Made by a program: the position numbers and the translations under genes. DNA of 64,000 nt from assembly GCA_030431985.1 (NCBI GenBank), contig JAUIIB010000001.1, positions 62,001 to 126,000 of the forward strand. The letters are read 5' to 3'. This DNA is from Gammaproteobacteria bacterium (GTDB lineage: Bacteria > Pseudomonadota > Gammaproteobacteria > Burkholderiales > Nitrosomonadaceae). Position 1 is the stretch's first letter, and every line of letters begins with the position of its first letter. This document shows, piece after piece, positions 30,488-39,266 of this stretch. The notes below the pieces were generated by a model. The model worked only from the letters and a program-made list of their open reading frames with translations. It was not told the DNA's origin and ran no database searches.

Positions 30488-30934
30488 ATGAAGACATATA
30501 CGAGATCTGATGCTGCAATCGCTAATTTAACGGCAGAGCAATACCGTGTGACACAACAGAGTGGTACTGAGCGGCCAGGTACGGGGGAACTGCTCTATAA
30601 TGATGAGCCTGGTATTTATGTAGATATTGTGTCGGGCGAGCCGTTGTTCGCATCATCGGATAAGTTCGAATCCGGTTGCGGCTGGCCCAGTTTTACCAAA
30701 CCTATCGAACCTGATAACGTTAGCGAGTTGCACGATTCCAGTCATGGTATGATCCGTACGGAGGTTCGCTCGACTCATGCTGACAGTCATCTGGGTCATG
30801 TTTTTCCGGATGGTCCAGTTGACCGGGGTGGTCTTCGCTACTGTATCAACTCGGCTTCGTTACGTTTCATTCACCGTAATGACATGGAAGCCGAAGGCTA
30901 TGGCAAATATCTCAATCAGGTAGAGGAAAAGTGA
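30488..30934 (+). CDS. msrB: Peptide methionine-(R)-S-oxide reductase MsrB
   Basis: 148 residues. SGCGWPSF and the catalytic RYCINSASL motif are both present. These hold the only two cysteines, so it is the zinc-free type with a resolving Cys in the first motif. It reduces the R form of methionine sulfoxide. No signal peptide, so cytoplasmic. Its stop overlaps the msrA start by one base (TGATG), so both stereoisomer reductases are made together. Confidence 0.95.
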   Translation: MKTYTRSDAAIANLTAEQYRVTQQSGTERPGTGELLYNDEPGIYVDIVSGEPLFASSDKFESGCGWPSFTKPIEPDNVSELHDSSHGMIRTEVRSTHADSHLGHVFPDGPVDRGGLRYCINSASLRFIHRNDMEAEGYGKYLNQVEEK

Positions 30935-31446
30935 TGGCACAGGAGCGTGCGGTATTGGCTGGTGGTTGCTTTTGGGGCATGCAGGATTTAATTCGGAAGC
31001 TGCCGGGAGTGGAAAATACCCGCGTGGGTTACACGGGCGGTGATGTTCCGAATGCCACTTACCGAAACCACGGTAGTCATGCCGAGGGCATCGAAATTTT
31101 TTTTAATCCGGGAGAAATTTCGTATCGGCGTATTCTTGAATATTTCTTCCAAATCCATAATCCAACTACGTTAAACCGGCAGGGCAATGACCGGGGCACG
31201 TCTTATCGCTCGGCAATTTATTACGTTGACGAAAAGCAAAAACAAGTCGCTCTTGATACCATCGCTGATGTCAACGCATCCGGTCTATGGCCGGGAAAAG
31301 TAGTTACCGAAGTTGTTCCTGTCAGCGATTTCTGGGAGGCGGAACCCGAGCACCAGGACTACCTCGAGCGTTATCCTCATGGTTATACTTGTCATTATCC
31401 ACGTCCCAACTGGGTATTGCCGCATTATACTGAGACTGAGAAATAG
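30934..31446 (+). CDS. msrA: Peptide methionine-(S)-S-oxide reductase MsrA
   Basis: 170 residues with the catalytic GGCFWG motif at about 10-15, and the family blocks [16 protein letters not shown] and [12 protein letters not shown]. It reduces the S form of methionine sulfoxide. The ATG at 30934 follows GAGGAAAA inside the end of msrB. A GTG three bases earlier is less likely. Confidence 0.96.
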   Translation: MAQERAVLAGGCFWGMQDLIRKLPGVENTRVGYTGGDVPNATYRNHGSHAEGIEIFFNPGEISYRRILEYFFQIHNPTTLNRQGNDRGTSYRSAIYYVDEKQKQVALDTIADVNASGLWPGKVVTEVVPVSDFWEAEPEHQDYLERYPHGYTCHYPRPNWVLPHYTETEK

Positions 31447-31584
31447 GCTGTAGGTATAAGTTTACAAACGGTTCAACTGGATTTTCCATGTGTGTGTACT
31501 GGAGGGTATTGTTCTGCTGGCAAAATGCACACATGGGTGTTTGGACGAAAAGAGTAGAATGGCTAATTATCAGTACGCGAAGTC

Positions 31585-31989
31585 ATGAATGAATTTATCA
31601 TCGAAGAGTACAAATCCCTAATTGCAGAAATACAGACTTTGATGGTTGAAGCAAGGCAGCTTGAGCTTTACTGTGCCGGTGCTGTTGCTGCCATGTATTC
31701 TTGGTTTTTGACTTCGAATGTATCAGTGGCGTTGGCTTGGTTTTTACCCGTTGTTATTCCCATTCTTGGTTTGTTGCGTTCGTGGGCGCTATATGAAAGA
31801 GTCAGGCAAATGTCGGCTTATGTTCGAAAGACGGAGTCTTATTGCTTGTCTAACGAGATATGTATTGAAGGCTGGGAGAATAGTTACCAGAAAATCAGGG
31901 AGCATGGACTGACGCCTACTGGAATCCTGTTTTGGGCATTCTTACTATTGTTGTGTTTAATCGTGCCATTTCTCTTTGGTGGAAATTAA
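31585..31989 (+). CDS. Small membrane protein of unknown function
   Basis: 134 residues, not recognised. An N-terminal amphipathic helix (about 1-28) is followed by two close membrane segments (about 29-66) and a third at the C-terminus (about 111-131). A charged cytoplasmic loop lies between. The plan resembles unnamed small membrane proteins with an EYxxLxxEI start. It is an isolated gene after msrA. Confidence 0.6.
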   Translation: MNEFIIEEYKSLIAEIQTLMVEARQLELYCAGAVAAMYSWFLTSNVSVALAWFLPVVIPILGLLRSWALYERVRQMSAYVRKTESYCLSNEICIEGWENSYQKIREHGLTPTGILFWAFLLLLCLIVPFLFGGN

Positions 31990-32100
31990 TCGCGACGCTA
32001 AAAGCACATGAAGGATAATGGTAAATTGTTCGCCTTAAGTCAGTATATTAGCGGAATGTATTGATGACTGGATTTTAGGTTGAATGTTAAGTTGAGATGC

Positions 32101-32142
32101 CATTCTGCCTAGGCTCCAATGGGAAATGTCATAGGCAGAATG
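32101..32142. repeat. Inverted repeat with 11-bp arms
   Basis: Perfect arms cattctgccta / taggcagaatg around a 20-base centre, 18 bases past the stop of the small minus-strand exported protein. No T tract follows on either strand. It may be a 3' stem-loop of that mRNA or a protein-binding site. Confidence 0.6.
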
Positions 32143-32159
32143 TCGGTCTGACCTACGAC

Positions 32160-32324
32160 TTATTTGTTTATCGAGTTTTTCGATGTGTCCATCGTAGACT
32201 GGCTTGTGGCAATGCCAATTCGGCCGTCACCATTACTCATGTTGTGGCTTGCGGCCACCCATGAGCTTCCAAGGAGTAGTGAAGCAAGAATACTGGTAAT
32301 AAAGAATAATTTGGTCTGTTTCAT
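32160..32324 (-). CDS. Small exported protein, 54 residues
   Basis: A short frame opening MKQTKLFFITSILASLLLGS, a clear signal peptide cleaved about residue 25 (WVAAS). The mature peptide is only about 29 residues, Ser/Thr/Asn-rich and without cysteine. AGAGGAA lies 7 bases before the ATG, an excellent ribosome site, which with the signal sequence makes the gene credible. A plus-strand frame covering the same bases (32164-32403) lacks both. Function unknown. Confidence 0.65.
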   Translation of the reverse strand: MKQTKLFFITSILASLLLGSSWVAASHNMSNGDGRIGIATSQSTMDTSKNSINK

Positions 32325-32562
32325 TGGTTTTCCTCTAAGCTGGTTTGTGAAATTTTCAATAATTCATGGGTGTGCATCGAATTTGTTTGATCAATTCAAC
32401 TAAACACGTTGCCAGTTTAAGAAAAAGCGGTGAATGAATCTGTGAGATTTCACACAGATCGGTGAAATTCAACTGTGTGTCTTAAAGCGGGGTGACGTTG
32501 CATCATAGAAATACCGGGTATGTCGTATAACCGGAATTGGAATTATAATATGACTGATTTAG

Positions 32563-33216
32563 TCAATAAAACGATGGCAAAGACATGCCCATCCATACCA
32601 AAATCAATACGATCATGGTAATACCAATACCAATTGTACCGACAATCATACCTATTAGAATGGTAATCCCATCTTTACTCAATAGTCCTAGCGACATAAT
32701 AAGAATGCCCCAGCCAGGAGGAAAATTGGTGAGAGGGATGGGCAGCGATATCGATAAGGCGAAGACAAATGAAAAGATACCGATGATGCGTTCCCAGGTA
32801 TGGACACTGATATAGGTCAAGCGCGGCTGCAGGCGTTTCTCGATTTTTTTAAGCCAAGGATTGGCTTTCGTGATGAGTTTTTCCAGATTTGCACGTTTGA
32901 TTTTTTTCTTTGCAATCCACTGGGGTAACCAGGGCGATTGCATGCCGATGATCATCTGCAATGAAAAAATAAATAACGGAATAGAAAAAAAGGTGGTATA
33001 ACCTGGCGGTACCGGTATCGGAAGACAAAGCGGGAGTGAAGCGATTGCCAGTAAAATACCGAATCCCCGTTCATGGAGTGAATTCTTAATTTCTCCTATC
33101 GCTATGGTGTCGCCCCGAAAAACAACGACTACGGTTTCCAATAATTCGGAGGTAGGACGTTCTTTAGTATTGCTGTGTGTGGATAGATTGTTATTATTAT
33201 TAGGTTGAGTGCTCAT
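32563..33216 (-). CDS. ExoD-family membrane protein
   Basis: 217 residues. After a polar Asn-rich N-terminus comes the ExoD pattern GDTIAIGEIKNSLHERGFGILLAIASLPLCLP, broken by a GYTTFFSIPLF segment, and a hydrophobic C-terminal half with three or four membrane spans (FSFVFALSISLPIPLTNFPP and on). ExoD was named from exopolysaccharide and alkali tolerance in rhizobia. Its activity is not settled. It stands alone. Confidence 0.85.
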   Translation of the reverse strand: MSTQPNNNNNLSTHSNTKERPTSELLETVVVVFRGDTIAIGEIKNSLHERGFGILLAIASLPLCLPIPVPPGYTTFFSIPLFIFSLQMIIGMQSPWLPQWIAKKKIKRANLEKLITKANPWLKKIEKRLQPRLTYISVHTWERIIGIFSFVFALSISLPIPLTNFPPGWGILIMSLGLLSKDGITILIGMIVGTIGIGITMIVLILVWMGMSLPSFY

Positions 33217-33334
33217 GGGTGTGTCCTTGAATTTTCAGTCTATCTTTCCAGATAAACGGCACATTATGGCTTTACGACAAGGAGCTAACCTCCAGGTGTT
33301 AAATTATTATTAAAATTTGGATGTTATCATGGCA

Positions 33335-34558
33335 TTATTCATAGCGTAATGCGTCAACAGGTTTAAGCGAAGCGGCTTTTCTTGCGGGATAAAAACCAAA
33401 AAAAATACCAACTACCGAGGCAAACAAAAACGCCATTAAAACCATATTTAATGTAATAACAACCAGCATATCAATGGCCTGGCTGATAATCCATGCTCCT
33501 CCAATCCCTAGCAATACGCCGATTGTCCCGCCCATAAAACAAATCATAATGGCTTCCAGGAGAAATTGTGTCAGAATATCTCGCTGATTAGCTCCCACAG
33601 CCATGCGTATACCGATTTCACGTGTACGCTCGGTGACAGATACCAGCATGATATTCATAATGCCGATGCCGCCGACAAGTAATGAAATCGAAGCGATGGC
33701 ACCCAGAACAATAGATAGAATTTTTGCTGTGCCGGTGGCAACATCGGCGATAGCCGTCAAATTACGAACAGTGAAATCGTTTTCCATGCCGTCGGAGATG
33801 CGGTGACGCTGACGGAGTAGCTGGTTGATTTCGATTTCAGCTTCTTCCATCATGCTGGAAGATTCTCCCTGAACCAGCATATATCGAATGGAGCCGGGAA
33901 ACTGGCTCCCGGTAATCTGTCGCTCGCAAGTGGTAATGGGTATAAAAACATTGTCGTCTTGATCGCGGCCGCTCAGACTTTGTCCTTTGGCAGCAAGTAC
34001 ACCTACAACAAGAAAGGGCCGATTGGTGATACGGATCGTTTTGCCCACCGGGTTAACCGGACCAAATAAATTAATGGCTGTCATGGCGCCCAATACGGCC
34101 ACACGCGCGGCCGAACGGACGTCGGATTCGGAAAAGATTGACCCATCTTCGATGGTCCAGTTACCGACCGAAAAATAATCTGGCGTAGTTCCGGTAATTG
34201 CTGCACTCCAGTTTTTTGCTCCGAAATTGAGTTGTGCCGTACTGCTGATTACCGGTCCGGTCGCATTGATTAAAGATAATTCGGCAATCGCTTTTGCATC
34301 GTTGATGGTTAGCGTTTTAACACTGCCGCTGCCGAAGCTGAAGCCACCAGATGATGTTGCTCCCGGCACGACGATGAACAAATTACTGCCCATCGTTTCG
34401 ATGGACTGATTGATTTTTGTTTGCGCGCCTTGCCCAATGGATAGCATCAGAACAACTGCCGCTACACCGATAATCATGCCGAGCATTGTCAATCCGGTCC
34501 GCAAGCGATTCATACGCAAGGCACCCAGTGCTTCTCCAATAATGGTTACAAAATTCAT
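33335..34558 (-). CDS. MacB-type ABC transporter permease
   Basis: 407 residues: one N-terminal membrane span (about 20-42), a MacB periplasmic core domain (about 45-250), and three C-terminal spans of the FtsX domain (about 285-400, with RTREIGIRMAVGANQRDI). This is the mechanotransmission type of permease, which works on substrates in the periplasm instead of carrying them across the inner membrane. It is the third gene of a minus-strand unit with the adaptor and ATPase. Confidence 0.9.
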   Translation of the reverse strand: MNFVTIIGEALGALRMNRLRTGLTMLGMIIGVAAVVLMLSIGQGAQTKINQSIETMGSNLFIVVPGATSSGGFSFGSGSVKTLTINDAKAIAELSLINATGPVISSTAQLNFGAKNWSAAITGTTPDYFSVGNWTIEDGSIFSESDVRSAARVAVLGAMTAINLFGPVNPVGKTIRITNRPFLVVGVLAAKGQSLSGRDQDDNVFIPITTCERQITGSQFPGSIRYMLVQGESSSMMEEAEIEINQLLRQRHRISDGMENDFTVRNLTAIADVATGTAKILSIVLGAIASISLLVGGIGIMNIMLVSVTERTREIGIRMAVGANQRDILTQFLLEAIMICFMGGTIGVLLGIGGAWIISQAIDMLVVITLNMVLMAFLFASVVGIFFGFYPARKAASLKPVDALRYE

Positions 34559-34649
34559 GTGTTGCTGGGGTCAAGAATCGGCCACAGTGTGTCGTGATTC
34601 TTTCCAATATGCTCCTGAAAAGCTATAAAATTAATTGCACAAAAAAGCA

Positions 34650-35426
34650 TCATACAACTGAGTCCGGTGTTTCCTCAAGTATTTGATTGCCATCATAAAC
34701 AATACCCCCGTCCTTAATCCGTATCAGTCTGTCGGCGTAAGCGGAGATTTCATTTTCATGAGTTACCAGTACAATTGTTATCCCTTGTTTACTATTGAGC
34801 TGCTTAAATAACGCCATTATATCCTTACTGGTTTGTGTATCGAGATTACCCGTTGGCTCATCGGCAAGAATAAGTGGTGGCTGATTAATCAATGCACGGC
34901 TGATTGCAATCCGTTGTTGCTGTCCACCGGATAATTGATTGGGGTAGTGCTGGGAAAATTTTTCCATACCAATACGTTCGAGTTGTTCGATTGCTTTTTG
35001 GCGGCTGATGGCACGGTTCTCACCGGCATACAATAGCGGCGTTGCAACGTTATCCAGGGCAGTTATGCGTTTTAGCAGATTAAATCCCTGAAAGACAAAA
35101 CCAATGTGACGATTGCGCAGGTGGGCAAGTGCATTGTTTGGTAGCGTGGCTACATTCTTGCCATTCAGCCAATAGTTGCCACTTGTTGGTGTATCTAAGC
35201 AACCCAGAATGTTCATCAATGTTGATTTGCCCGAACCGGAATGACCCATGATCGCGACAAACTCACCTTTTTCAATACGCAAATCGATATGATGTAGCAC
35301 TTTGTGCTCTATCGTCTTGCCGTCTACGCCCACGAGCTGGTAGTTTTTGTGCAGCTGCTCAATTTGGACTAAAGTGGAAGATACAGGCATTGAGATGGAG
35401 TTGGAGTCGCGCGTTTTTGTGTACAT
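34650..35426 (-). CDS. MacB-type ABC transporter ATP-binding protein
   Basis: 258 residues with Walker A GHSGSGKST, signature LSGGQQQR, Walker B LILADEPTGNLD and the switch histidine in LVTHE, all intact. Its ATG overlaps the adaptor stop by one base (TGATG). A later in-frame ATG at 35390 gives a LolD-like N-terminus, but the overlap favours the first. It powers the permease at 33335-34558. In MacB itself these are one polypeptide; here they are separate. Confidence 0.92.
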   Translation of the reverse strand: MYTKTRDSNSISMPVSSTLVQIEQLHKNYQLVGVDGKTIEHKVLHHIDLRIEKGEFVAIMGHSGSGKSTLMNILGCLDTPTSGNYWLNGKNVATLPNNALAHLRNRHIGFVFQGFNLLKRITALDNVATPLLYAGENRAISRQKAIEQLERIGMEKFSQHYPNQLSGGQQQRIAISRALINQPPLILADEPTGNLDTQTSKDIMALFKQLNSKQGITIVLVTHENEISAYADRLIRIKDGGIVYDGNQILEETPDSVV

Positions 35427-36574
35427 CAGAACATTCTGAGTCTGAATTTTGATTCCCCGTCTTGCTGATCTCTTTTTTCACGGATAATGACACGATCATT
35501 TGTTTGAACATTACCAGCGGTAATTTCCGTAAAGTGGCCGTCGGTAATACCCGTTGTGATAGGCGTTATGACTGGCTGTTCGTCGACCAGTTTATAGATG
35601 GTAGATTGGCCATCTTGTGTTGCGGGTTGCCGGTTTTTGTCGGTATTTGTGGTGCTATCCTTGGGTTGGAAACGTAATGCTGCATTGGATACACGTAAAA
35701 CATTGTGCCGCTGATTGACGACAAAATGAATATTTGCTGTCATACCCGGTAACAGTGAACCGTCGTCGTTATTAACCATCGCAACAACATTGTAAGTGAC
35801 GACATTCTCCTGAATAGTGGGATTAAGGCGAACTTGTTTGACAGTGCCGACATACGTGATGTTCGGATAAGCGTCAACGGTAAAGTTAATGGGTTGATCA
35901 ATATGTAATAAGCCGATATCGGCTTCAGCAACGCTGATGTTGATTTGCATTTCACGTAAATCTTTGGCGATCTGAAATAACACGGGTGTTTGAAAATTGG
36001 CGGCAACAGTCTGTCCAAGATCGACATCGCGTGCGATGACGACCCCTGATATCGGGGATTTGATGATGCTGTAATTCAAATTGGCACGATCTCTTTCGAC
36101 CTGTGCTTTGCTAACTATGAGCTGGGCGCGTGCTGCATCGTGTTCTTGTCTGACGATTTCCAGTGCCTCAACCGAGATAAAGCCCTGGGTGAATAATTGA
36201 TGATGGCGTTTTAGCTTATTATCCTGAATGTTGTATTGGGTTTGTGCACTTTGCAAATTGGCTTTGGATTGCTCTAGTTGTGCTTGCAATAACGCGGGAT
36301 CCAGTTCTGCCAGAATCTGACCGGTTTCGACTTGGTCGTTAAAATCAGCATGCAATTTGGCGACAGTGCCTGAAACCTGCGTACCGACGTTGACGAGCAC
36401 AACGGGTGTGAGCGTACCATTTGCGGAAATGGTATGGACGATGTCGCCATGGCTTAGTGTTTGCGTCAGATAAACGTTGGTGGGGGAATCGTTTTCGTTC
36501 TGTGTGTACCAATAGATTACGGCCGTAATGGCGAGTATTGAAATTACATATGTCGTGGTGTTTCGAATAAACAT
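35426..36574 (-). CDS. MacA-like periplasmic adaptor of an ABC efflux system
   Basis: 382 residues with one N-terminal membrane anchor (about 5-24), a lipoyl half-motif (about 60-90), a helical hairpin (about 95-160), the second lipoyl half (INYSIIKSPISGVVIARDVDLGQTVA region) and a beta-barrel domain. This is the membrane-fusion family plan. With the ATPase and permease downstream it would connect to a TolC-like outer-membrane channel. No such channel gene is in the operon. Confidence 0.92.
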   Translation of the reverse strand: MFIRNTTTYVISILAITAVIYWYTQNENDSPTNVYLTQTLSHGDIVHTISANGTLTPVVLVNVGTQVSGTVAKLHADFNDQVETGQILAELDPALLQAQLEQSKANLQSAQTQYNIQDNKLKRHHQLFTQGFISVEALEIVRQEHDAARAQLIVSKAQVERDRANLNYSIIKSPISGVVIARDVDLGQTVAANFQTPVLFQIAKDLREMQINISVAEADIGLLHIDQPINFTVDAYPNITYVGTVKQVRLNPTIQENVVTYNVVAMVNNDDGSLLPGMTANIHFVVNQRHNVLRVSNAALRFQPKDSTTNTDKNRQPATQDGQSTIYKLVDEQPVITPITTGITDGHFTEITAGNVQTNDRVIIREKRDQQDGESKFRLRMF

Positions 36575-36908
36575 GAGTACCGGAAATTGTGAAAGTTACA
36601 GGCTAGGCTTATGGCTGAAATGTGATGACAGGGTTATATGCGTAAACAGTTTAAGGCGTACAGATTTAATGAGCTTTGCTCAATGTTACTATGATTGTAC
36701 TTACGGATTAATATGAAATTGAGACAGAACATGATGATGTGGGTTCATCGGACCAGGTAAGGCTGCTGGGTTAATTTGTATGGCTCAGTCAAATAAAATG
36801 TACTGAAACTCGATGTGTTTATAGTCAACTGTTCCATCAATTGTTAAAATTAAGTCCTTAGCATTTATATAAGAAATACTTAACTTTACAATAATACTAG
36901 GATTGTTC
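36575..36908. other. Divergent intergenic region before the aminotransferase
   Basis: 334 bp, AT-rich at the right end, no gene seen. It separates the minus-strand efflux operon from the plus-strand aminotransferase. A TACAAT at 36887-36892 may be a -10 box, but no convincing -35 lies at proper distance. Confidence 0.45.
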
Positions 36909-38126
36909 ATGTCAATTGAAGATTTTCGCTCTCAAAAAAAAATAACAACATTTATTCCGCCTCAACGTATTTTAATGGGCCCCGGGCCATCTGATACCCA
37001 TCATCGTGTCCTCTCGGCTTTGGCACGTCCTACGCTGGGTCATCTGGATCCTGTTTTTGCCGAGATGATGGAAGAAATTAAAGATTTGTTGCGGTATGCA
37101 TTCCAGACTAAAAACAAAATGACGTTTCCGGTTTCCGCTCCCGGTTCCGTGGGTATGGAGATGTGTTTTGTCAATATGGTTGAGCCGGGTGATAAAGTGG
37201 TGATTTGTCGCAACGGTGTTTTTGGTACACGCATGATTGAAAACGTTGAGCGTCATGGTGGTGTGGCTGTTGTTGTTGATGACAAGTGGGGTGAACCTGT
37301 CGATCCACAGAAAGTTGAGGATACCTTAAAGCAACATCCAGATACTAAAATTTTAGCATTCGTTCACGCTGAAACCTCAACCGGCGTGTTATCTGACGCT
37401 AAAACTTTGTGCGAAATCGCGCAGCGTCATGATTGCCTGACAATTATGGATACGGTTACCTCATTGGGTGGATCGCCTATCAAGGTTGATGAGTGGGGTG
37501 TTGACGCAATTTACTCCGGTAGCCAAAAGTGTCTCTCGTGTCCACCTGGATTGTCGCCAGTCAGTTTTTCCGAGCGGGTAACCGAGCAGGTTAAAAACCG
37601 CAAAGTAAAAGTGAATAGTTGGTTTATGGATATCAACCTGTTGTTGGGTTACTGGGGGTCCTCGACACGGACATACCATCATACCGCGCCGACCAATGCA
37701 TTGTATGCTTTGCATGAGTCGCTGGTGATGCTTTATGAAGAAGGGTTGGAGCATTCCTGGGCGCGTCATCAACGCAATCACGAGGCGCTCAAAGCAGGTT
37801 TTGAGACGATGGGAATCCGGTATGTGGTTGATGAGAAATACCGCCTGCCTCAGTTGAACTCAGTCTATATTCCAACGGGCATCGATGATAAGGCGGTACG
37901 CGATAAGCTGCTTGATGAATACAGCCTTGAAATCGGTGCCGGACTGGGGGATTTTGCCGGGAAGGTGTGGCGTTTTGGCCTGATGGGAACATCCTGCAGA
38001 GTTGAAAATGTATTGTTTTGTCTCAATGCTCTGGAGAAGGTGTTGTCCGATATGGGAATGAATCTGGAGCGGGGTGCTGCGGAGTCAGTTGCTCATAAGA
38101 GTTACGCCGCCAACTCTATGTACTAA
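36909..38126 (+). CDS. Class V aminotransferase, serine/alanine-glyoxylate type
   Basis: 405 residues from the ATG at 36909. Family marks are LMGPGPSDTHHRVLSA at the N-terminus, AETSTGVL, the PLP aspartate region TIMDTVTSLGG, and the PLP lysine K207 in YSGSQKCL followed by PPGLSPVSFS. Members transaminate glyoxylate with alanine or serine. In an autotroph with RuBisCO this would recycle glyoxylate from phosphoglycolate. Single gene with a strong terminator. Donor preference cannot be read from sequence. Confidence 0.88.
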   Translation: MSIEDFRSQKKITTFIPPQRILMGPGPSDTHHRVLSALARPTLGHLDPVFAEMMEEIKDLLRYAFQTKNKMTFPVSAPGSVGMEMCFVNMVEPGDKVVICRNGVFGTRMIENVERHGGVAVVVDDKWGEPVDPQKVEDTLKQHPDTKILAFVHAETSTGVLSDAKTLCEIAQRHDCLTIMDTVTSLGGSPIKVDEWGVDAIYSGSQKCLSCPPGLSPVSFSERVTEQVKNRKVKVNSWFMDINLLLGYWGSSTRTYHHTAPTNALYALHESLVMLYEEGLEHSWARHQRNHEALKAGFETMGIRYVVDEKYRLPQLNSVYIPTGIDDKAVRDKLLDEYSLEIGAGLGDFAGKVWRFGLMGTSCRVENVLFCLNALEKVLSDMGMNLERGAAESVAHKSYAANSMY

Positions 38127-38149
38127 AGGTTGTTTTAAAATTATGATAA

Positions 38150-38181
38150 AGAGGAAACGTCTTTAACGTTTCCTCTGTTTT
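38150..38181 (+). terminator. Intrinsic terminator of the aminotransferase gene
   Basis: Perfect 11-bp stem agaggaaacgt / acgtttcctct with a 5-base loop, then GTTTTG, 24 bases past the stop. Confidence 0.88.
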
Positions 38182-38269
38182 GGCTGAGTATCGGGTCGTT
38201 TCCTGCATGATTAAGTAGCAAGCGTCAGGATGGCTCTGATAAGAATAATAAACCAGGGATGATCCGGTT

Positions 38270-39265
38270 ATGATACTTGTGGATTCTCCTCTATCCGTTG
38301 TTGCCGCAGCGCTGTTGGCTTTCTGTGTGTCCTACTGTTTTATCATTTGGATCGTAAACTGGAAGACTGCAGTGGTTCTGGATTACCCTAATTCAAGATC
38401 ATTACATACCGACCCTGTACCGCGTGTAGGCGGTGTAGGACTACTATTTGGTGTCGTGTCGGCTTGGCTGGTTTTTTCAGCTAATCTCCCTGTTTTCGTC
38501 TGGTTAGGTGTCAGTGTATTAGCGGGCGTTTCAATTGTAGATGACATCTGGGAAGTGCCGGTTGGGTATCGTTTAACCGTGCATCTGTTTGTCGTGCTGG
38601 GATCCTGTATTTGGCTTTTGTTAGATACACAAGGTTGGCTGTACGTGATATTCAGTACGTTGATTGTTGTGTGGATATCAAATCTGTTTAACTTTATGGA
38701 TGGTTCTGACGGATTGGCAGGCGGTATGATACTCATCGGTTTTGGCTGCTATGGATTGGTAGCTATTTTAAGTGGAGATACTGGCTTTGCTCTGGTTAAT
38801 TTTTCGATTGCCGGGGCTTCGCTAGGATTTTTGTTTCATAATTTTTATCCGGCACGTGTCTTTTTAGGCGATGTAGGTGCGGTGCCGCTGGGCTATCTGG
38901 CCGCAGTAATGGGTTTGTTGGGATGGATAAACGGCCTGTGGTCATTATGGGTTCCGCTATTGATTTTTTCACCGTTTATTGCTGATGCAACGGTTACATT
39001 GCTAAAACGCTTGCTACGTGGTGAGAAAATCTGGCTGGCGCATTGTGAACATTACTATCAGCGTATGGTAAGAAGTGGGTTGGGGCACAAACGTACAGCA
39101 TTGTTTGGATACAGTCTTATGCTTGTTTCGGGTGCTAGTGCAATTTGGGTAAACGAGCGAGAAATCATAATTCAGTTTATTATGGTTGTTATTTGGGGAC
39201 TGGTTTATTTGGGGTTGATGTTAATGGCGGATTTTGGCGAGCGGCCCGATTCGGGTAAACGTTAA
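38270..39265 (+). CDS. WecA-like polyprenyl-phosphate glycosylphosphotransferase (GT4/MraY family)
   Basis: 331 residues with about ten membrane segments. Family motifs are LDYPNSRSLHTDPVPRVGG near residue 45, NLFNFMDGSDGLAGG (the NFMDGxDGL acidic metal site), and FLGDVGAVPLGYLA. It transfers a sugar-1-phosphate onto undecaprenyl phosphate in the inner membrane, the first step of an O-antigen or exopolysaccharide unit. Its stop is one base before the ATG of the dehydratase gene, so the two are an operon. Confidence 0.92.
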   Translation: MILVDSPLSVVAAALLAFCVSYCFIIWIVNWKTAVVLDYPNSRSLHTDPVPRVGGVGLLFGVVSAWLVFSANLPVFVWLGVSVLAGVSIVDDIWEVPVGYRLTVHLFVVLGSCIWLLLDTQGWLYVIFSTLIVVWISNLFNFMDGSDGLAGGMILIGFGCYGLVAILSGDTGFALVNFSIAGASLGFLFHNFYPARVFLGDVGAVPLGYLAAVMGLLGWINGLWSLWVPLLIFSPFIADATVTLLKRLLRGEKIWLAHCEHYYQRMVRSGLGHKRTALFGYSLMLVSGASAIWVNEREIIIQFIMVVIWGLVYLGLMLMADFGERPDSGKR

Positions 39266-39266
39266 A

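Noticed and set aside
30187-30510. Plus-strand frame overlapping the start of msrB
   Set aside because: It overlaps the well-supported msrB start in another frame and is low in protein-like composition.
31486-31536. Inverted repeat ccatgtgtg / cacacatgg after msrA as a terminator
   Set aside because: Loop of over 30 bases and no T tract; likely chance.
32164-32403. Plus-strand frame of 79 codons opposite the small exported protein
   Set aside because: No ribosome site, while the opposite strand has a signal peptide and a strong ribosome site.
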